In this document: positions 39,189 to 46,419 of the stretch, one piece after another
How the letters are laid out: each line of letters starts with the position of its first letter
How positions within the stretch are numbered: position 1 is the stretch's first letter
Assembly (NCBI GenBank): GCA_002695065.1
Contig: NZNW01000067.1
Coordinates: 1 to 46,419, forward strand
Length of the DNA stretch: 46,419 bases
Reading direction: 5' to 3'
DNA from: Salinicola sp.
GTDB taxonomy: Bacteria > Pseudomonadota > Gammaproteobacteria > Pseudomonadales > Halomonadaceae
The notes under the pieces: model-generated
Databases searched by the model: none
What the model was told of the DNA's origin: nothing
The model's input: the letters and a program-made list of their open reading frames with translations, nothing else
Translations under genes and position numbers: made by a program

Positions 39189-40967
39189 ATGACGACGACA
39201 GCCCCCGACACTCACGACTCCCCGCGACTCACGGCCCGCCACTTGTACTGGCAGGGCTGGCGCGTCGCGCGCATCGCTGAATTCCTCGAGATGAAAGCGG
39301 CCACGGTCCATAGCTGGAAAGATCGCGACGGCTGGGAAGAGGCGACCCCGACCCAGCGTGTCGAGGGAGCCCTCGAGGCGCGTCTGGTCCAACTGATCAG
39401 CAAGGAGCGGAAGGGAAACGGGGATTACAAAGAGATCGACGCCCTCGGGCGGCAGATCGAGCGCCTGGCGCGGGTTCACAAGTACGCGGAGACGGGGAAG
39501 GAGGGCGACTTAAACCCGAAGCTCGCCGCGCGCAACGCGGGCGAGAAGCGCAAGCCGAAGCGCAACGCGCTGACCGAGGAACAGTTCGAGGCGCTGGAGG
39601 CGGCGTTCTTCGAGTCGCTGTTCGACTACCAGCTCACCTGGCACGCGGCCGGCGAAAAGCATCGGATCCGCAACATACTGAAGAGCCGCCAGATCGGTGC
39701 GACGTTCTACTTCGCCCGCGAGGCCATCGTCGACGCGTTCAAAACGGGGAAGAATAAGATCTTCCTCAGCGCCTCGAAGGCTCAGGCCCACATCTTCAAG
39801 AACTACATCATCCAGTTCGTCAAAGAGACCTGCGACGTCGAGCTGAAGGGCGATCCGATCATTCTCGACAACGGCGCGGAGCTGCATTTTCTCGGTACCA
39901 ACTCGAAAACCGCCCAGGGCTACCACGGCGACGTTTATCTCGATGAATACTTCTGGATCCACGGCTTCGAGCAGTTCCGGAAAGTCGCCTCGGCGATGGC
40001 GACGCACAAGCAGTGGCGGCAGACCTACTTTTCGACGCCGTCATCGATCGCGCACGAGGCGTACACGTTCTGGACGGGCGAGCGGATCAACAAGCGGCGC
40101 AAGAAAGCCGACCGGGTCGACATCGACGTGAGCCATGCCGCGCTCGCCGGCGGTGCGCTGTGCGGGGATCGCCAGTGGAAACAGATCGTGACGGTCCACG
40201 ACGCCGAGGCCGGCGGGTGCGACCTGTTCGATGTCGAGGATCTGCAGTTCGAGTACAGCGCCGACGAGTTCGCCAACCTCTTCGAGTGCGAGTTCGTCGA
40301 CGACAGCCAGTCCGCGTTTCCGCTCGGTGTCATGCAGGGCTGCATGGTCGATGCCTGGGAAGAGTGGGAGAGCGTCTACCGCCCCTATGCACCGAGACCT
40401 GTCGGCAATCGCGGCGTCTGGATCGGTTACGACCCGACCGGGCGCAACGAAGACGGCGACGGGGCGGGGCTGGTCGTGGTGCTGCCCGCGCAGGCGGCAG
40501 GGGAGAAGCATCGGATTCTCGAGCGACACCGGCTCAAGGGGCAGGACTACGAAGAGCAAGCGGCCTTCATCCGCAAGTTCGCCGACAAGTACGACATCGA
40601 TCACATCGGCATCGACACCACCGGGATCGGCGCGGCCGTGGCCGAGCACGTCGAGAAGTGGTTCCCGCTCGTTACCCGCTATCACTACACCGTCGAGCTC
40701 AAGACCCAGATGGTGCTGCAGGCACAGCAGATCATCCGCAAGGACCGGCTCGAATTCGACGCCGGCTGGGTGGATCTCGCCCAGTCGTTCATGGCGATCA
40801 AGAAACAGCTCACGGCCAGCGGCCGCCAATTCACCTACGTATCCGGGCGCAATGCGCAGACCGGCCACGCGGATCTCGCGTGGGCGACGATGCACGCCCT
40901 GCACTTCGAACCGATCGACGGCCCGGCCGGCGAGACCAGCGAATCAATGATGGAGTTCTACGAATGA
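39189..40967 (+). CDS. P: Large terminase ATPase P
   Basis: A 592-residue DNA-packaging motor. The N-terminal helix-turn-helix region (L-Y-W-Q-G-W-R-V-A-R-I-A-E-F-L) is followed by a Walker-A-like K-S-R-Q-I-G-A-T (about 166-173) and Walker B V-Y-L-D-E-Y-F-W. A C-terminal RNase-H-like nuclease begins W-I-G-Y-D-P-T-G-R. There is no Shine-Dalgarno, and the predicted transcription start is the A of the ATG, as for V. It is coupled to Q by an ATGA overlap. Confidence 0.95.
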   Translation: MTTTAPDTHDSPRLTARHLYWQGWRVARIAEFLEMKAATVHSWKDRDGWEEATPTQRVEGALEARLVQLISKERKGNGDYKEIDALGRQIERLARVHKYAETGKEGDLNPKLAARNAGEKRKPKRNALTEEQFEALEAAFFESLFDYQLTWHAAGEKHRIRNILKSRQIGATFYFAREAIVDAFKTGKNKIFLSASKAQAHIFKNYIIQFVKETCDVELKGDPIILDNGAELHFLGTNSKTAQGYHGDVYLDEYFWIHGFEQFRKVASAMATHKQWRQTYFSTPSSIAHEAYTFWTGERINKRRKKADRVDIDVSHAALAGGALCGDRQWKQIVTVHDAEAGGCDLFDVEDLQFEYSADEFANLFECEFVDDSQSAFPLGVMQGCMVDAWEEWESVYRPYAPRPVGNRGVWIGYDPTGRNEDGDGAGLVVVLPAQAAGEKHRILERHRLKGQDYEEQAAFIRKFADKYDIDHIGIDTTGIGAAVAEHVEKWFPLVTRYHYTVELKTQMVLQAQQIIRKDRLEFDAGWVDLAQSFMAIKKQLTASGRQFTYVSGRNAQTGHADLAWATMHALHFEPIDGPAGETSESMMEFYE

Positions 40968-42013
40968 GCGAGCCAGTCGCCGCCAAGCCACGCGTCCGCG
41001 TTCCCGCGATCATGGGGCAATCCAGCGAGCCAGCCCGGGCCGAGGCGTTCAGCTTTGGCGATCCGGAACCGGTCACCACCATGCGCGACGTGTTCTATGA
41101 GGGCGTCTGGCTCTCGCCGAACGAGTGGTACGAGCCGCCGGTACCGTTCGACGTTCTCTCGAAGAGCTACCGCGCCACCGCCCATCATGGCTCAGCGCTA
41201 CAGGTGAAGCGGAATATCCTTCTACGCACCTTCAAGCCGCACCCGCTGCTGAATCGACAGACATTCAGCGCGCTGGCGCTCGATCACCTGGTGTTCGGCA
41301 ATTGCTATCTGGAGGAGATCCGCGGCCGTCTGGGGCGGCTGCTCGAGCTGCAGCGCCGCCCGGCGAAGTACATGCGTCGCGGCAACCGGAATCGCTACTT
41401 CTGGGTACCGGACTGGGTGAACAAAGCCGAGCTGCCCGAGGGTCGGACGATCCATCTGATGGAGCCGGACATCGACCAGCAGGTATATGGCCTGCCTGAC
41501 TATCTGGGCTCGCTGCAGTCGGCATGGCTCAACGAGAGCGCGACACTGTTCCGGCGCCGGTATTACCTCAATGGCTCCCATGCCGGGTTCATCATGTACG
41601 TGAACGACGAGGCGCACGACAAGAAGGATATCGACGCGATGCGCCAGGCCCTCAAAGAGTCGAAGGGCGTCGGCAACTTCAAGAACCTGTTCATGTACGC
41701 GCCGAAGGGCAAGAAGGACGGCGTCCAGATCATCCCGGTATCGGAGGTGGCGGCTAAGGACGAGTTCTGGCACATCAAGAACATCACCCGCGACGATCAG
41801 CTCGCCGGTCACCGGATCCCACCGCAGCTGATGGGCATCATCCCGAGCAACACGGGCGGGTTCGGTGACGTCGAGAAGGCCGCCAGGGTGTTCGTGGCCA
41901 ACGAGCTCGAGCCGCTGCAACAGACCATGCTCGAGATAAACGACCGCGTCGGTGAAGAGGTGGTGCGGTTCGACCCATACTCGCTGGACTCCCCGCGAGC
42001 AGTCGACCCCTAG
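40964..42013 (+). CDS. Q: Portal protein Q
   Basis: A 349-residue P2 Q-family portal, a ring at the capsid vertex through which DNA passes. Marks are F-S-F-G-D-P-E-P-V (family-wide), Y-R-A-T-A-H-H-G-S-A-L and R-I-P-P-Q-L-M-G-I-I-P-S-N-T-G-G-F-G. The start at 40964 overlaps P's stop; an open frame reaching 40013 in the same phase is only read-through of P in another frame. A strong terminator follows. Confidence 0.95.
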   Translation: MSEPVAAKPRVRVPAIMGQSSEPARAEAFSFGDPEPVTTMRDVFYEGVWLSPNEWYEPPVPFDVLSKSYRATAHHGSALQVKRNILLRTFKPHPLLNRQTFSALALDHLVFGNCYLEEIRGRLGRLLELQRRPAKYMRRGNRNRYFWVPDWVNKAELPEGRTIHLMEPDIDQQVYGLPDYLGSLQSAWLNESATLFRRRYYLNGSHAGFIMYVNDEAHDKKDIDAMRQALKESKGVGNFKNLFMYAPKGKKDGVQIIPVSEVAAKDEFWHIKNITRDDQLAGHRIPPQLMGIIPSNTGGFGDVEKAARVFVANELEPLQQTMLEINDRVGEEVVRFDPYSLDSPRAVDP

Positions 42014-42052
42014 CGCGCCCAGCTTGTAAACTGCTGACTTCTAGTAGACCTC

Positions 42053-42077
42053 GCCGCCCGCCCGGGCGGCATTTTTT
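42053..42077 (+). terminator. Terminator of the P-Q operon
   Basis: A perfect 8-bp GC stem (42053-42060 with 42063-42070, GCCGCCCG/CGGGCGGC) with a 2-nt loop is followed by A and six T. It lies 40 bp after the Q stop. Confidence 0.9.
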
Positions 42078-42625
42078 GCCCGCGCGATGTGCCCACAACA
42101 AACGCGACGCGTTAGATTTTCGATTCGCATGCGTCCCCGACGCACCGCCAACGCAGCCGCCAGGGCGGCGCGGCGCTTTTCCCATTCCCGCTCTCGGTTC
42201 AGCTCCCCATCAGCCCGCAGGCGGCACGCCTACCCCTGCCACGGGCCTCGGCGCGCACCCGAGCCGCGCGATCAGCACCCCGCCCCGCCCGCGCGCTAAA
42301 TGGGTCGGAAATTACGCACCTCTGCAGGAGGGCGGAAGCCGCGCCAGTACTGGCCGCATTGGGGGTTATAAGGGTGCAATTTTTTATGCGGATATATGCA
42401 AAATGTCGGCTTATCCACACCTGGTTCGCTGTCTCGCTGCTATGATTGCGACGACTCGCGTAGATCGATAGACAACCCAGGTTCTCCATGGCTCTCCACG
42501 TGGTGCATTATTGGTACAGTCGGTGTGCCAAAAAGTGACCATCGATGACTTGTCAGGTTAGCGCTAGAGGCCCGTATTTACTGAGATTGTTGGGCGAATC
42601 CCGCGTAGCGTGGTACTTCGCTCTT
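42078..42625. other. Non-coding region between Q and attR
   Basis: No gene is supported: frames here lack ribosome sites and have low-complexity Arg/Pro content. In this phage's layout it must carry cos and part of attP. A GC-rich asymmetric tract at 42275-42294 is the best cos candidate. From about 42370 the sequence becomes AT-richer, which would suit integrase arm and IHF sites, though none is clear. Confidence 0.5.
42275..42294. other. Candidate cos site
   Basis: The reverse strand reads GCGCGGGCGGGGCGGGGTGC, which resembles the GC-rich GGCGAGGCGGGG core of P2 cos as I recall it. It lies after Q, where P2 and phiCTX have cos. This is position plus partial likeness only. Confidence 0.35.
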
Positions 42626-42675
42626 GCATTCGTAATGCGTAGGTCGGTGGTTCGAGTCCACTTACCGGCACCAGG
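42626..42675 (+). repeat. attR, 50-bp attachment core
   Basis: The second copy of the attachment core, identical to 4639-4688. It is the original host 3' half of tRNA-Thr, now separated from its 5' half by the prophage, and is not a functional tRNA. Confidence 0.95.
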
Positions 42676-42837
42676 TACTCCTTCCTCTTTGACGTCTTGC
42701 TTCCTACCCAATCCCCTTGTGTCATGCACGACAGCGGCCGTCTGGCGCTACTTACGACGCTCTCCGCATGTCGATTTGGCGAGCTCTCTTTCCGGTGGCA
42801 AGATATCGCTCCTTTTTTCACCGGCTTTGGCATCACG

Positions 42838-43374
42838 ATGGTCAGACGATATCTCGGCAAGATGAAGGGCTCGCCACCGAGCCGCCAGGCACCCTGCTGG
42901 CGAGATGCGGTGTGGTCGTGGCTGGGCGCGTTTCTGGGCATGGCCGGCGTGGGTTGGCTGAGCGCGCAATCGCTTCAAGCCCATTCGCTATTGATGGTCG
43001 GTTCGTTCGGCGCGACGTCCGTACTGCTCTATGCGGCACCGGAGAGCCCGCTGGCGCAGCCACGCAACGTGCTGTTCGGCAACCTGCTCTCGGCGCTGTG
43101 TGGCGTGCTGGTCTGGAAGCTGCTCGGCGATAGCTGGGTGGCGGCGGCGGTCGCGGTATCGACATCCATTCTGCTCATGCAACTGACCCATACCCTCCAT
43201 CCGCCGGGTGGCGCCACCGCTCTCATCGCGGTGATCGGTTCCGCCGAACTCCATACGCTGGGCTGGTCCTACGCCTTTTTCCCGGTCGCGACCGGCTGCC
43301 TGCTGATGCTGCTGATCGCGGTGTTGATCAACAACCTGGCGAGGCATCGTCGATACCCGCTGCACTGGTGGTAG
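42838..43374 (+). CDS. HPP-family membrane protein
   Basis: A 178-residue integral membrane protein with four or five helices and the family signature H-P-P-G-G-A-T-A-L at about residues 120-128. HPP proteins are linked to transport (nitrite in cyanobacterial/plastid relatives), but the bacterial substrate is unknown. The start is uncertain: I use the ATG at 42838, since the basic segment that follows (R-R-Y-L-G-K-M-K-G) fits family N-termini; the frame is open to 42697, only 22 bp from attR. No good ribosome site is seen. Confidence 0.85.
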   Translation: MVRRYLGKMKGSPPSRQAPCWRDAVWSWLGAFLGMAGVGWLSAQSLQAHSLLMVGSFGATSVLLYAAPESPLAQPRNVLFGNLLSALCGVLVWKLLGDSWVAAAVAVSTSILLMQLTHTLHPPGGATALIAVIGSAELHTLGWSYAFFPVATGCLLMLLIAVLINNLARHRRYPLHWW

Positions 43375-43556
43375 GGCGCTCGAGAGGTCGGTTCCTCACC
43401 CTTTTCGCGATCGCAGTACCACACCTTTCAGGCGGCAGCCTGCGGTGGTGCTCCGTACACTCAGGCTTTTCGTCGGAATTTCGCCTCGAAAGCGGGTCGA
43501 TCCGGATGGGTCGGTGCTGACGGTCGATATTGACGGGCTAATGAGACGGGGATGCC

Positions 43557-43874
43557 ATGAAAACCTTTCGCTATGTCATGACCGTGATCGGCGTGGTGAG
43601 TTGGGGCCTCGGTGGAAGCGCGGCCTGGGCCAAGGGTGTGGATGCGCAGGCGCCGATGGACTGCACCGACTTCCGTTGCCATTTCGGGGATGTACTCAAG
43701 GCCGACCCGCCATTGATCGCGGAGCCGTTCGTTTCCTTCTATCGCGACCAGGTCGTCAAGCCGATGCGGCCTTACCACGACTGGGAGCCCACGGCCCGGC
43801 AACGGCCGGCATCACCACCGCCCCGGGACAGTCTTTCCGCTGAGGCGGCGAGCGGATCACCGGCTCGGGACTGA
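43557..43874 (+). CDS. Small exported hypothetical protein, 105 aa
   Basis: A 25-residue signal peptide (M-K-T-F-R-Y-V-M-T-V-I-G..., cleavage after A-W-A) leads to a mature part with one Cys pair (D-C-T-D-F-R-C) and a Pro/Arg-rich tail. GGGAT precedes the ATG. The family is not recognised. It stands alone between the HPP gene and the convergent zinc-ribbon gene. The gap 43375-43556 shows no further gene. Confidence 0.6.
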   Translation: MKTFRYVMTVIGVVSWGLGGSAAWAKGVDAQAPMDCTDFRCHFGDVLKADPPLIAEPFVSFYRDQVVKPMRPYHDWEPTARQRPASPPPRDSLSAEAASGSPARD

Positions 43875-43953
43875 TCGTCGCACTACCGATCCTTGTTCTG
43901 CCTCGAGGCGCCATGCGCCTGGGCCATGTTGCATGGCAACGACGCCCTGACCG

Positions 43954-44160
43954 TCACGCGGCATTGGCCCGCTCTTGTCCGGAGCGTCGTTTCCTGTCGC
44001 GAGACAGGGCGATCATCGCTTTCTCCAGATCCGCGGAGTAACACTTGAACGCCGTGCAGTTGGCGCACCGGACCTGTTGTCTCTCGTCGGCTCGCACCGG
44101 GAGATAGAACTGGTCGTGGTCGCAGATCGAGCAGGTGAGGTCGAGCGTGACGCGAATCAT
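43954..44160 (-). CDS. Small zinc-ribbon protein, 68 aa (paralogue of 792-986)
   Basis: A close paralogue of the left-flank protein at 792-986: same opening M-I-R-V-T-L-D-L-T-C-S, knuckles C-S-I-C and C-A-N-C, then a basic C-terminus (R-D-R-K-R-R). Here the coupled upstream zinc-ribbon partner is missing. GAGG lies 6 bp before the start (read leftward). It diverges from ectD. The function is unknown; the pair suggests a lineage-specific family duplicated nearby. Confidence 0.7.
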   Translation of the reverse strand: MIRVTLDLTCSICDHDQFYLPVRADERQQVRCANCTAFKCYSADLEKAMIALSRDRKRRSGQERANAA

Positions 44161-44371
44161 GGCGCACCTCTGGAGAGGGTGGAGGTTGGGTCATCGTCGT
44201 TTCGTGGGCCGTAGTGTGGCCGGCGTGTGTGACGCGATGATGAATAGCGTGTTGCCCCTCGCTTTTCCGCCCCATTGCCCGTCGTGGATAATTCAGGATT
44301 ATTTGATTTACGTTATCGTTGGCGTGATCGGTGAGTGTCACCGTGGCGTCTCCGGACGAGAGACATCGAGG

Positions 44372-44399
44372 TTGAAATCCCTCGGCTCTTTTCTAGGAT
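44372..44399 (+). promoter_or_regulatory. ectD: Candidate promoter of ectD
   Basis: TTGAAA (44372-44377), a 16-bp spacer and TAGGAT (44394-44399) resemble a sigma-70/sigma-38 promoter, 135 bp before the ectD start. The long leader between them holds no gene. Osmotic regulation is expected for ectD but is not shown by the sequence. Confidence 0.45.
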
Positions 44400-44533
44400 A
44401 GGTATCCCACTGAAAGACAACTGAGGATCCTTTGACCCTTTCCTAATCAAGTTTAGTGCAGCGCATCATGTCGTTTTGCGTATCGCACCTAGGACTGGAT
44501 CTGAACCCTGATCACAAACTTGGAGGTGATTGG

Positions 44534-45484
44534 ATGTCAGTACAGACCGCATCCCCCAAAACCCGAAACTCCGCGTGGACGAAGCAGGATCGCTATCCGA
44601 CACGCTTGCGTCAGCCGCAGGACGCGCTCTGGCAACAGCGTAGGGAGGACGTCGTCAAGGGGCGCCATCTCGATGGTCCGCTGAACGGCGAGCAACTGGA
44701 TCGTTTCGAACGTGACGGTTTCCTGTTCGAGCCCAATTTTCTGGGCGAGTCCGAACTCGACGAGTTGCGGAAAGAGCTCGCGATCATGCTTGACCGTGAC
44801 GACTTCCGGGATCGGGATTTCTCGATCACCGAACCCCAGAGTCACGAAATCCGCTCGCTGTTCGCCGTCCACCACCTGTCCCGCCGTTTTGCCGAACTGG
44901 CGGAAGACGAGCGCATGGTGGGCCGCGCCCGGCAGATCGTCGGTGGCGATGTCTACGTGCATCAGTCGCGGATCAACTACAAGCCCGGCTTCCACGGCAA
45001 GGGCTTCAACTGGCACTCGGACTTCGAGACCTGGCACGCCGAAGACGGCATGCCTGAGATGCACGCCGTCAGCGCCTCCATCGTGCTGACGGACAACCAT
45101 CATTTCAACGGCCCGTTGATGCTGATCCCCGGCTCGCACAAGGTGTTCGTGCACTGCCTGGGCGAGACGCCGGACGACAACCACAAGCAGTCGCTGAAGC
45201 AGCAGGAACTTGGCGTGCCGAGCAACGAAGCGCTGCGCGAGCTGATCAATGCGCGCGGCATCGAAGCGCCCACCGGCGCCGCGGGCGGGCTGTTGCTGTT
45301 CGACTGCAACACGCTGCATGGCTCCAACGCCAACATGTCGCCGGACCCGCGCAGCAACGCGTTCTTCGTCTACAACCGTCGCGACAACGCCTGCGTTCAG
45401 CCGTTCGGTGCCAGGAAATCGCGACCGTCGTTCCTGGCCCACCAGCCGGACGAAGTGTGGACGCCGCAGCAGGGCACCCACTGA
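44534..45484 (+). CDS. ectD: Ectoine 5-hydroxylase EctD
   Basis: A 316-residue Fe(II)/2-oxoglutarate dioxygenase converting ectoine to 5-hydroxyectoine, a compatible solute against salt and heat stress. The signature F-N-W-H-S-D-F-E-T-W-H-A-E-D-G-M-P-E-M is complete; iron ligands are His161, Asp163 and His262 (T-L-H-G-S-N). The start at 44534 follows GGAGGTGATT. No ectABC operon is next to it, so ectoine itself is made from genes elsewhere, as in Halomonas. This gene is the best evidence for a halophilic host. Confidence 0.97.
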   Translation: MSVQTASPKTRNSAWTKQDRYPTRLRQPQDALWQQRREDVVKGRHLDGPLNGEQLDRFERDGFLFEPNFLGESELDELRKELAIMLDRDDFRDRDFSITEPQSHEIRSLFAVHHLSRRFAELAEDERMVGRARQIVGGDVYVHQSRINYKPGFHGKGFNWHSDFETWHAEDGMPEMHAVSASIVLTDNHHFNGPLMLIPGSHKVFVHCLGETPDDNHKQSLKQQELGVPSNEALRELINARGIEAPTGAAGGLLLFDCNTLHGSNANMSPDPRSNAFFVYNRRDNACVQPFGARKSRPSFLAHQPDEVWTPQQGTH

Positions 45485-45548
45485 GGCATCCATGACCGCC
45501 GTCCTGCGCTGTCGGGCAACTCGGGGCGTCAGGTCGATGTGATGCCAT

Positions 45549-45596
45549 AAGCCGCCGTTGGAGGTAGACTCGTCGAGTTGCCGCCAGCGGCGGCTT
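45549..45596 (+). terminator. Probable ectD terminator
   Basis: A 9-bp stem, AAGCCGCCG (45549-45557) with CGGCGGCTT (45588-45596), encloses a 30-nt loop and is followed by CTTCTTGT. The long loop and weak T tract make it less certain. Confidence 0.45.
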
Positions 45597-45682
45597 CTTG
45601 TGTCTGGAGGTTGCCGTTTCGACGAGAAATCCGGGTCGTCGTGCGGTTCGTCACGTTCATCGCCATGACTTTGGAGTTCGAC

Positions 45683-46345
45683 ATGTCCTTTACCACCCGA
45701 TTCGTCGACGGTCTCGAGACCGGCCTGCCGCTGGGCAAGATTCTCTGCGTGGGGCGCAACTACGCGGAACATGCCAAAGAGCTCAACAACCCGGTTCCCA
45801 AGTCGCCGATCCTGTTCATCAAGCCCCCGACCAGTGCCGTCGAACTTGAAGAGCCGATCGAGCGTCAGTTCAGCCACGGCGAGGTGCATTTCGAGACCGA
45901 ACTGGCGCTGCTGATCGGCGAACGCATGAGTCGGGTCAGTGCGGAGGAGGCGATGAACGGCGTGGCAGGGGTCGGCCTGGCGCTGGATCTGACGCTGCGC
46001 GACGTGCAGTCCGCGCTCAAGGAGAAGGGGCATCCATGGGAGCGGGCCAAGGCGTTCGACGGCGCCTGCCCGATCTCGCGGTTCGTACCGGTGGAGGGCG
46101 AGGTCGACTGGGGCGCGATCACTTTTCACCTCGACATCAACGGCGAGCGCCAGCAGAGCGGCAAGACCAGCGACATGCTGTTCGACATGCCGGCGTTGAT
46201 CGAAGAGATGACCCGGACCTTCACTCTCGAGCCGGGCGACGTGATCCTGACCGGCACGCCTTCCGGCGTGGGCCAGCTGCCGCGCGATGCCGTTCTCGGG
46301 CTATCCCTGTCGCTGGGCCTGGATGTCGGCACGCGTACGCGATAA
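45683..46345 (+). CDS. Fumarylacetoacetate hydrolase family protein
   Basis: A 220-residue FAH-superfamily enzyme, short form similar to YcgM/acylpyruvases, which cleave or decarboxylate beta-diketo acids in the cytosol. Marks are I-L-C-V-G-R-N-Y-A-E-H-A near the start, the metal-binding H-F-E-T-E-L-A-L-L-I and L-T-G-T-P-S-G-V-G late. The start at 45683 follows GGAG. Substrate is not readable from sequence. It is independent of ectD, with a terminator-like hairpin between. Confidence 0.88.
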   Translation: MSFTTRFVDGLETGLPLGKILCVGRNYAEHAKELNNPVPKSPILFIKPPTSAVELEEPIERQFSHGEVHFETELALLIGERMSRVSAEEAMNGVAGVGLALDLTLRDVQSALKEKGHPWERAKAFDGACPISRFVPVEGEVDWGAITFHLDINGERQQSGKTSDMLFDMPALIEEMTRTFTLEPGDVILTGTPSGVGQLPRDAVLGLSLSLGLDVGTRTR

Positions 46346-46350
46346 AACCC

Positions 46351-46419
46351 GCTACGGGCTACGGGCTACGGGCTACGGGCTACGGGCTACGGGCTACGGG
46401 CTACGGGCTACGGGCTACG
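46351..46419. repeat. Heptanucleotide tandem repeat, cut by window end
   Basis: The 7-bp unit GCTACGG repeats without error nine full times and a tenth partially (6 of 7 bases) from 46351 to the last base. It begins 5 bp after the FAH stop codon. The true length is unknown because the window ends inside it. Confidence 0.95.

Larger units (their letters stand above)
4639..42675. mobile_element. P2-type prophage, about 38.0 kb, in tRNA-Thr
   Basis: The element is bounded by identical 50-bp repeats at 4639-4688 and 42626-42675. It contains integrase, early/replication operon, S24-type repressor, an accessory region and a complete P2-order set of capsid, lysis, tail and terminase genes. Unlike P2, int and attP lie at the Q (portal) end and the repressor faces the accessory region next to D, an arrangement that recalls phage phiCTX. 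All structural genes are intact, as are repressor, integrase and late promoters, so the prophage may be inducible. Confidence 0.95.

Noticed and set aside
38267-39280. Plus-strand open frame (337 codons) across gene O and into P
   Set aside because: It is antisense to the O protease and overlaps the late-promoter palindrome and the start of P. No domain or ribosome site supports it.
40013-40963. Extension of the portal gene upstream in the same phase
   Set aside because: The Arg-rich sequence is an out-of-frame reading of terminase P; the real Q start is the ATG overlapping P's stop at 40964.
42626-42675. tRNA-like sequence at attR
   Set aside because: Only the 3' half of tRNA-Thr is present; there is no acceptor 5' strand or D arm, so it is the attachment core and not a gene.
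44537-46129. Minus-strand open frame (530 codons) opposite ectD and the FAH gene
   Set aside because: It covers two strongly supported genes on the other strand and has shadow-like composition (rich in Val, Arg, His, Asp).
1-46419. CRISPR arrays, insertion sequences, rRNA
   Set aside because: No regularly spaced repeats, transposase genes or rRNA segments were seen; the only tandem array is the 7-bp repeat at the right end, which has no spacers.

Overview
The window is high-GC gammaproteobacterial DNA. It carries a complete ectoine 5-hydroxylase gene (ectD, 44534-45484), so the host is most likely a halophile of the Halomonadaceae (Halomonas, Salinicola or Chromohalobacter type). The genus is inferred, not proven. 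Host DNA occupies 1-4638 and 42676-46419. Between them lies one integrated temperate phage of about 38.0 kb, bounded by a 50-bp direct repeat (4639-4688 and 42626-42675) that is the 3' part of a tRNA-Thr(CGT) gene.

Left host flank: a coiled-coil protein of unknown function, two translationally coupled small zinc-ribbon proteins, a probable CsrA-sequestering small RNA (about 1572-1703, four GGA motifs in hairpin loops followed by a terminator), an AI-2E/PerM-type permease, a NodT/TolC-type outer-membrane efflux lipoprotein, and tRNA-Thr. Right host flank: an HPP-family membrane protein, a small exported protein, a paralogue of the left-flank zinc ribbon, ectD, a fumarylacetoacetate-hydrolase family enzyme, and a heptanucleotide tandem repeat cut by the window end.

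The prophage has a full P2-type virion programme in P2 order: Q-P (portal, large terminase) facing right; O-N-M-L-X-holin-endolysin-Rz/Rz1-R-S, V-W-J-I-H-G, and FI-FII-E/E'-T-U-D facing left. The E/E' programmed -1 frameshift (T6G) is conserved. The regulatory half differs from P2: attP and int lie next to the Q end. An early leftward operon carries ogr upstream of the replication gene A. A LexA/S24-type repressor (rather than the small P2 C repressor) faces right, beside the accessory region. Three near-perfect palindromes of the form TGT-N13-ACA sit at exactly the four places where P2 has late promoters, at a fixed distance from predicted start points. Two of those start points fall on the A of the ATG, which suggests leaderless mRNAs for V and P.

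The accessory region (11.99-20.3 kb), between the repressor and gene D, is the least ordinary part. It holds a two-gene membrane/periplasmic cassette followed by a fossil 3' end of a second repressor, an AT-rich OLD-like ATPase-TOPRIM nuclease (probable anti-phage defence), and a broken SRAP/YedK gene. Next come a PAAR-tipped type VI secretion effector with two tandem homologous membrane proteins (candidate immunity proteins) and a catalytically dead UmuD-like gene under a perfect LexA box. A cluster of exported or unknown proteins, a DUF488 pair, a broken hicB and an intact RelE/HigA-type toxin-antitoxin pair complete it. Taken together, the prophage appears to arm its host against rival bacteria (type VI effector) and rival phages (OLD-like nuclease), with SOS control at two points.
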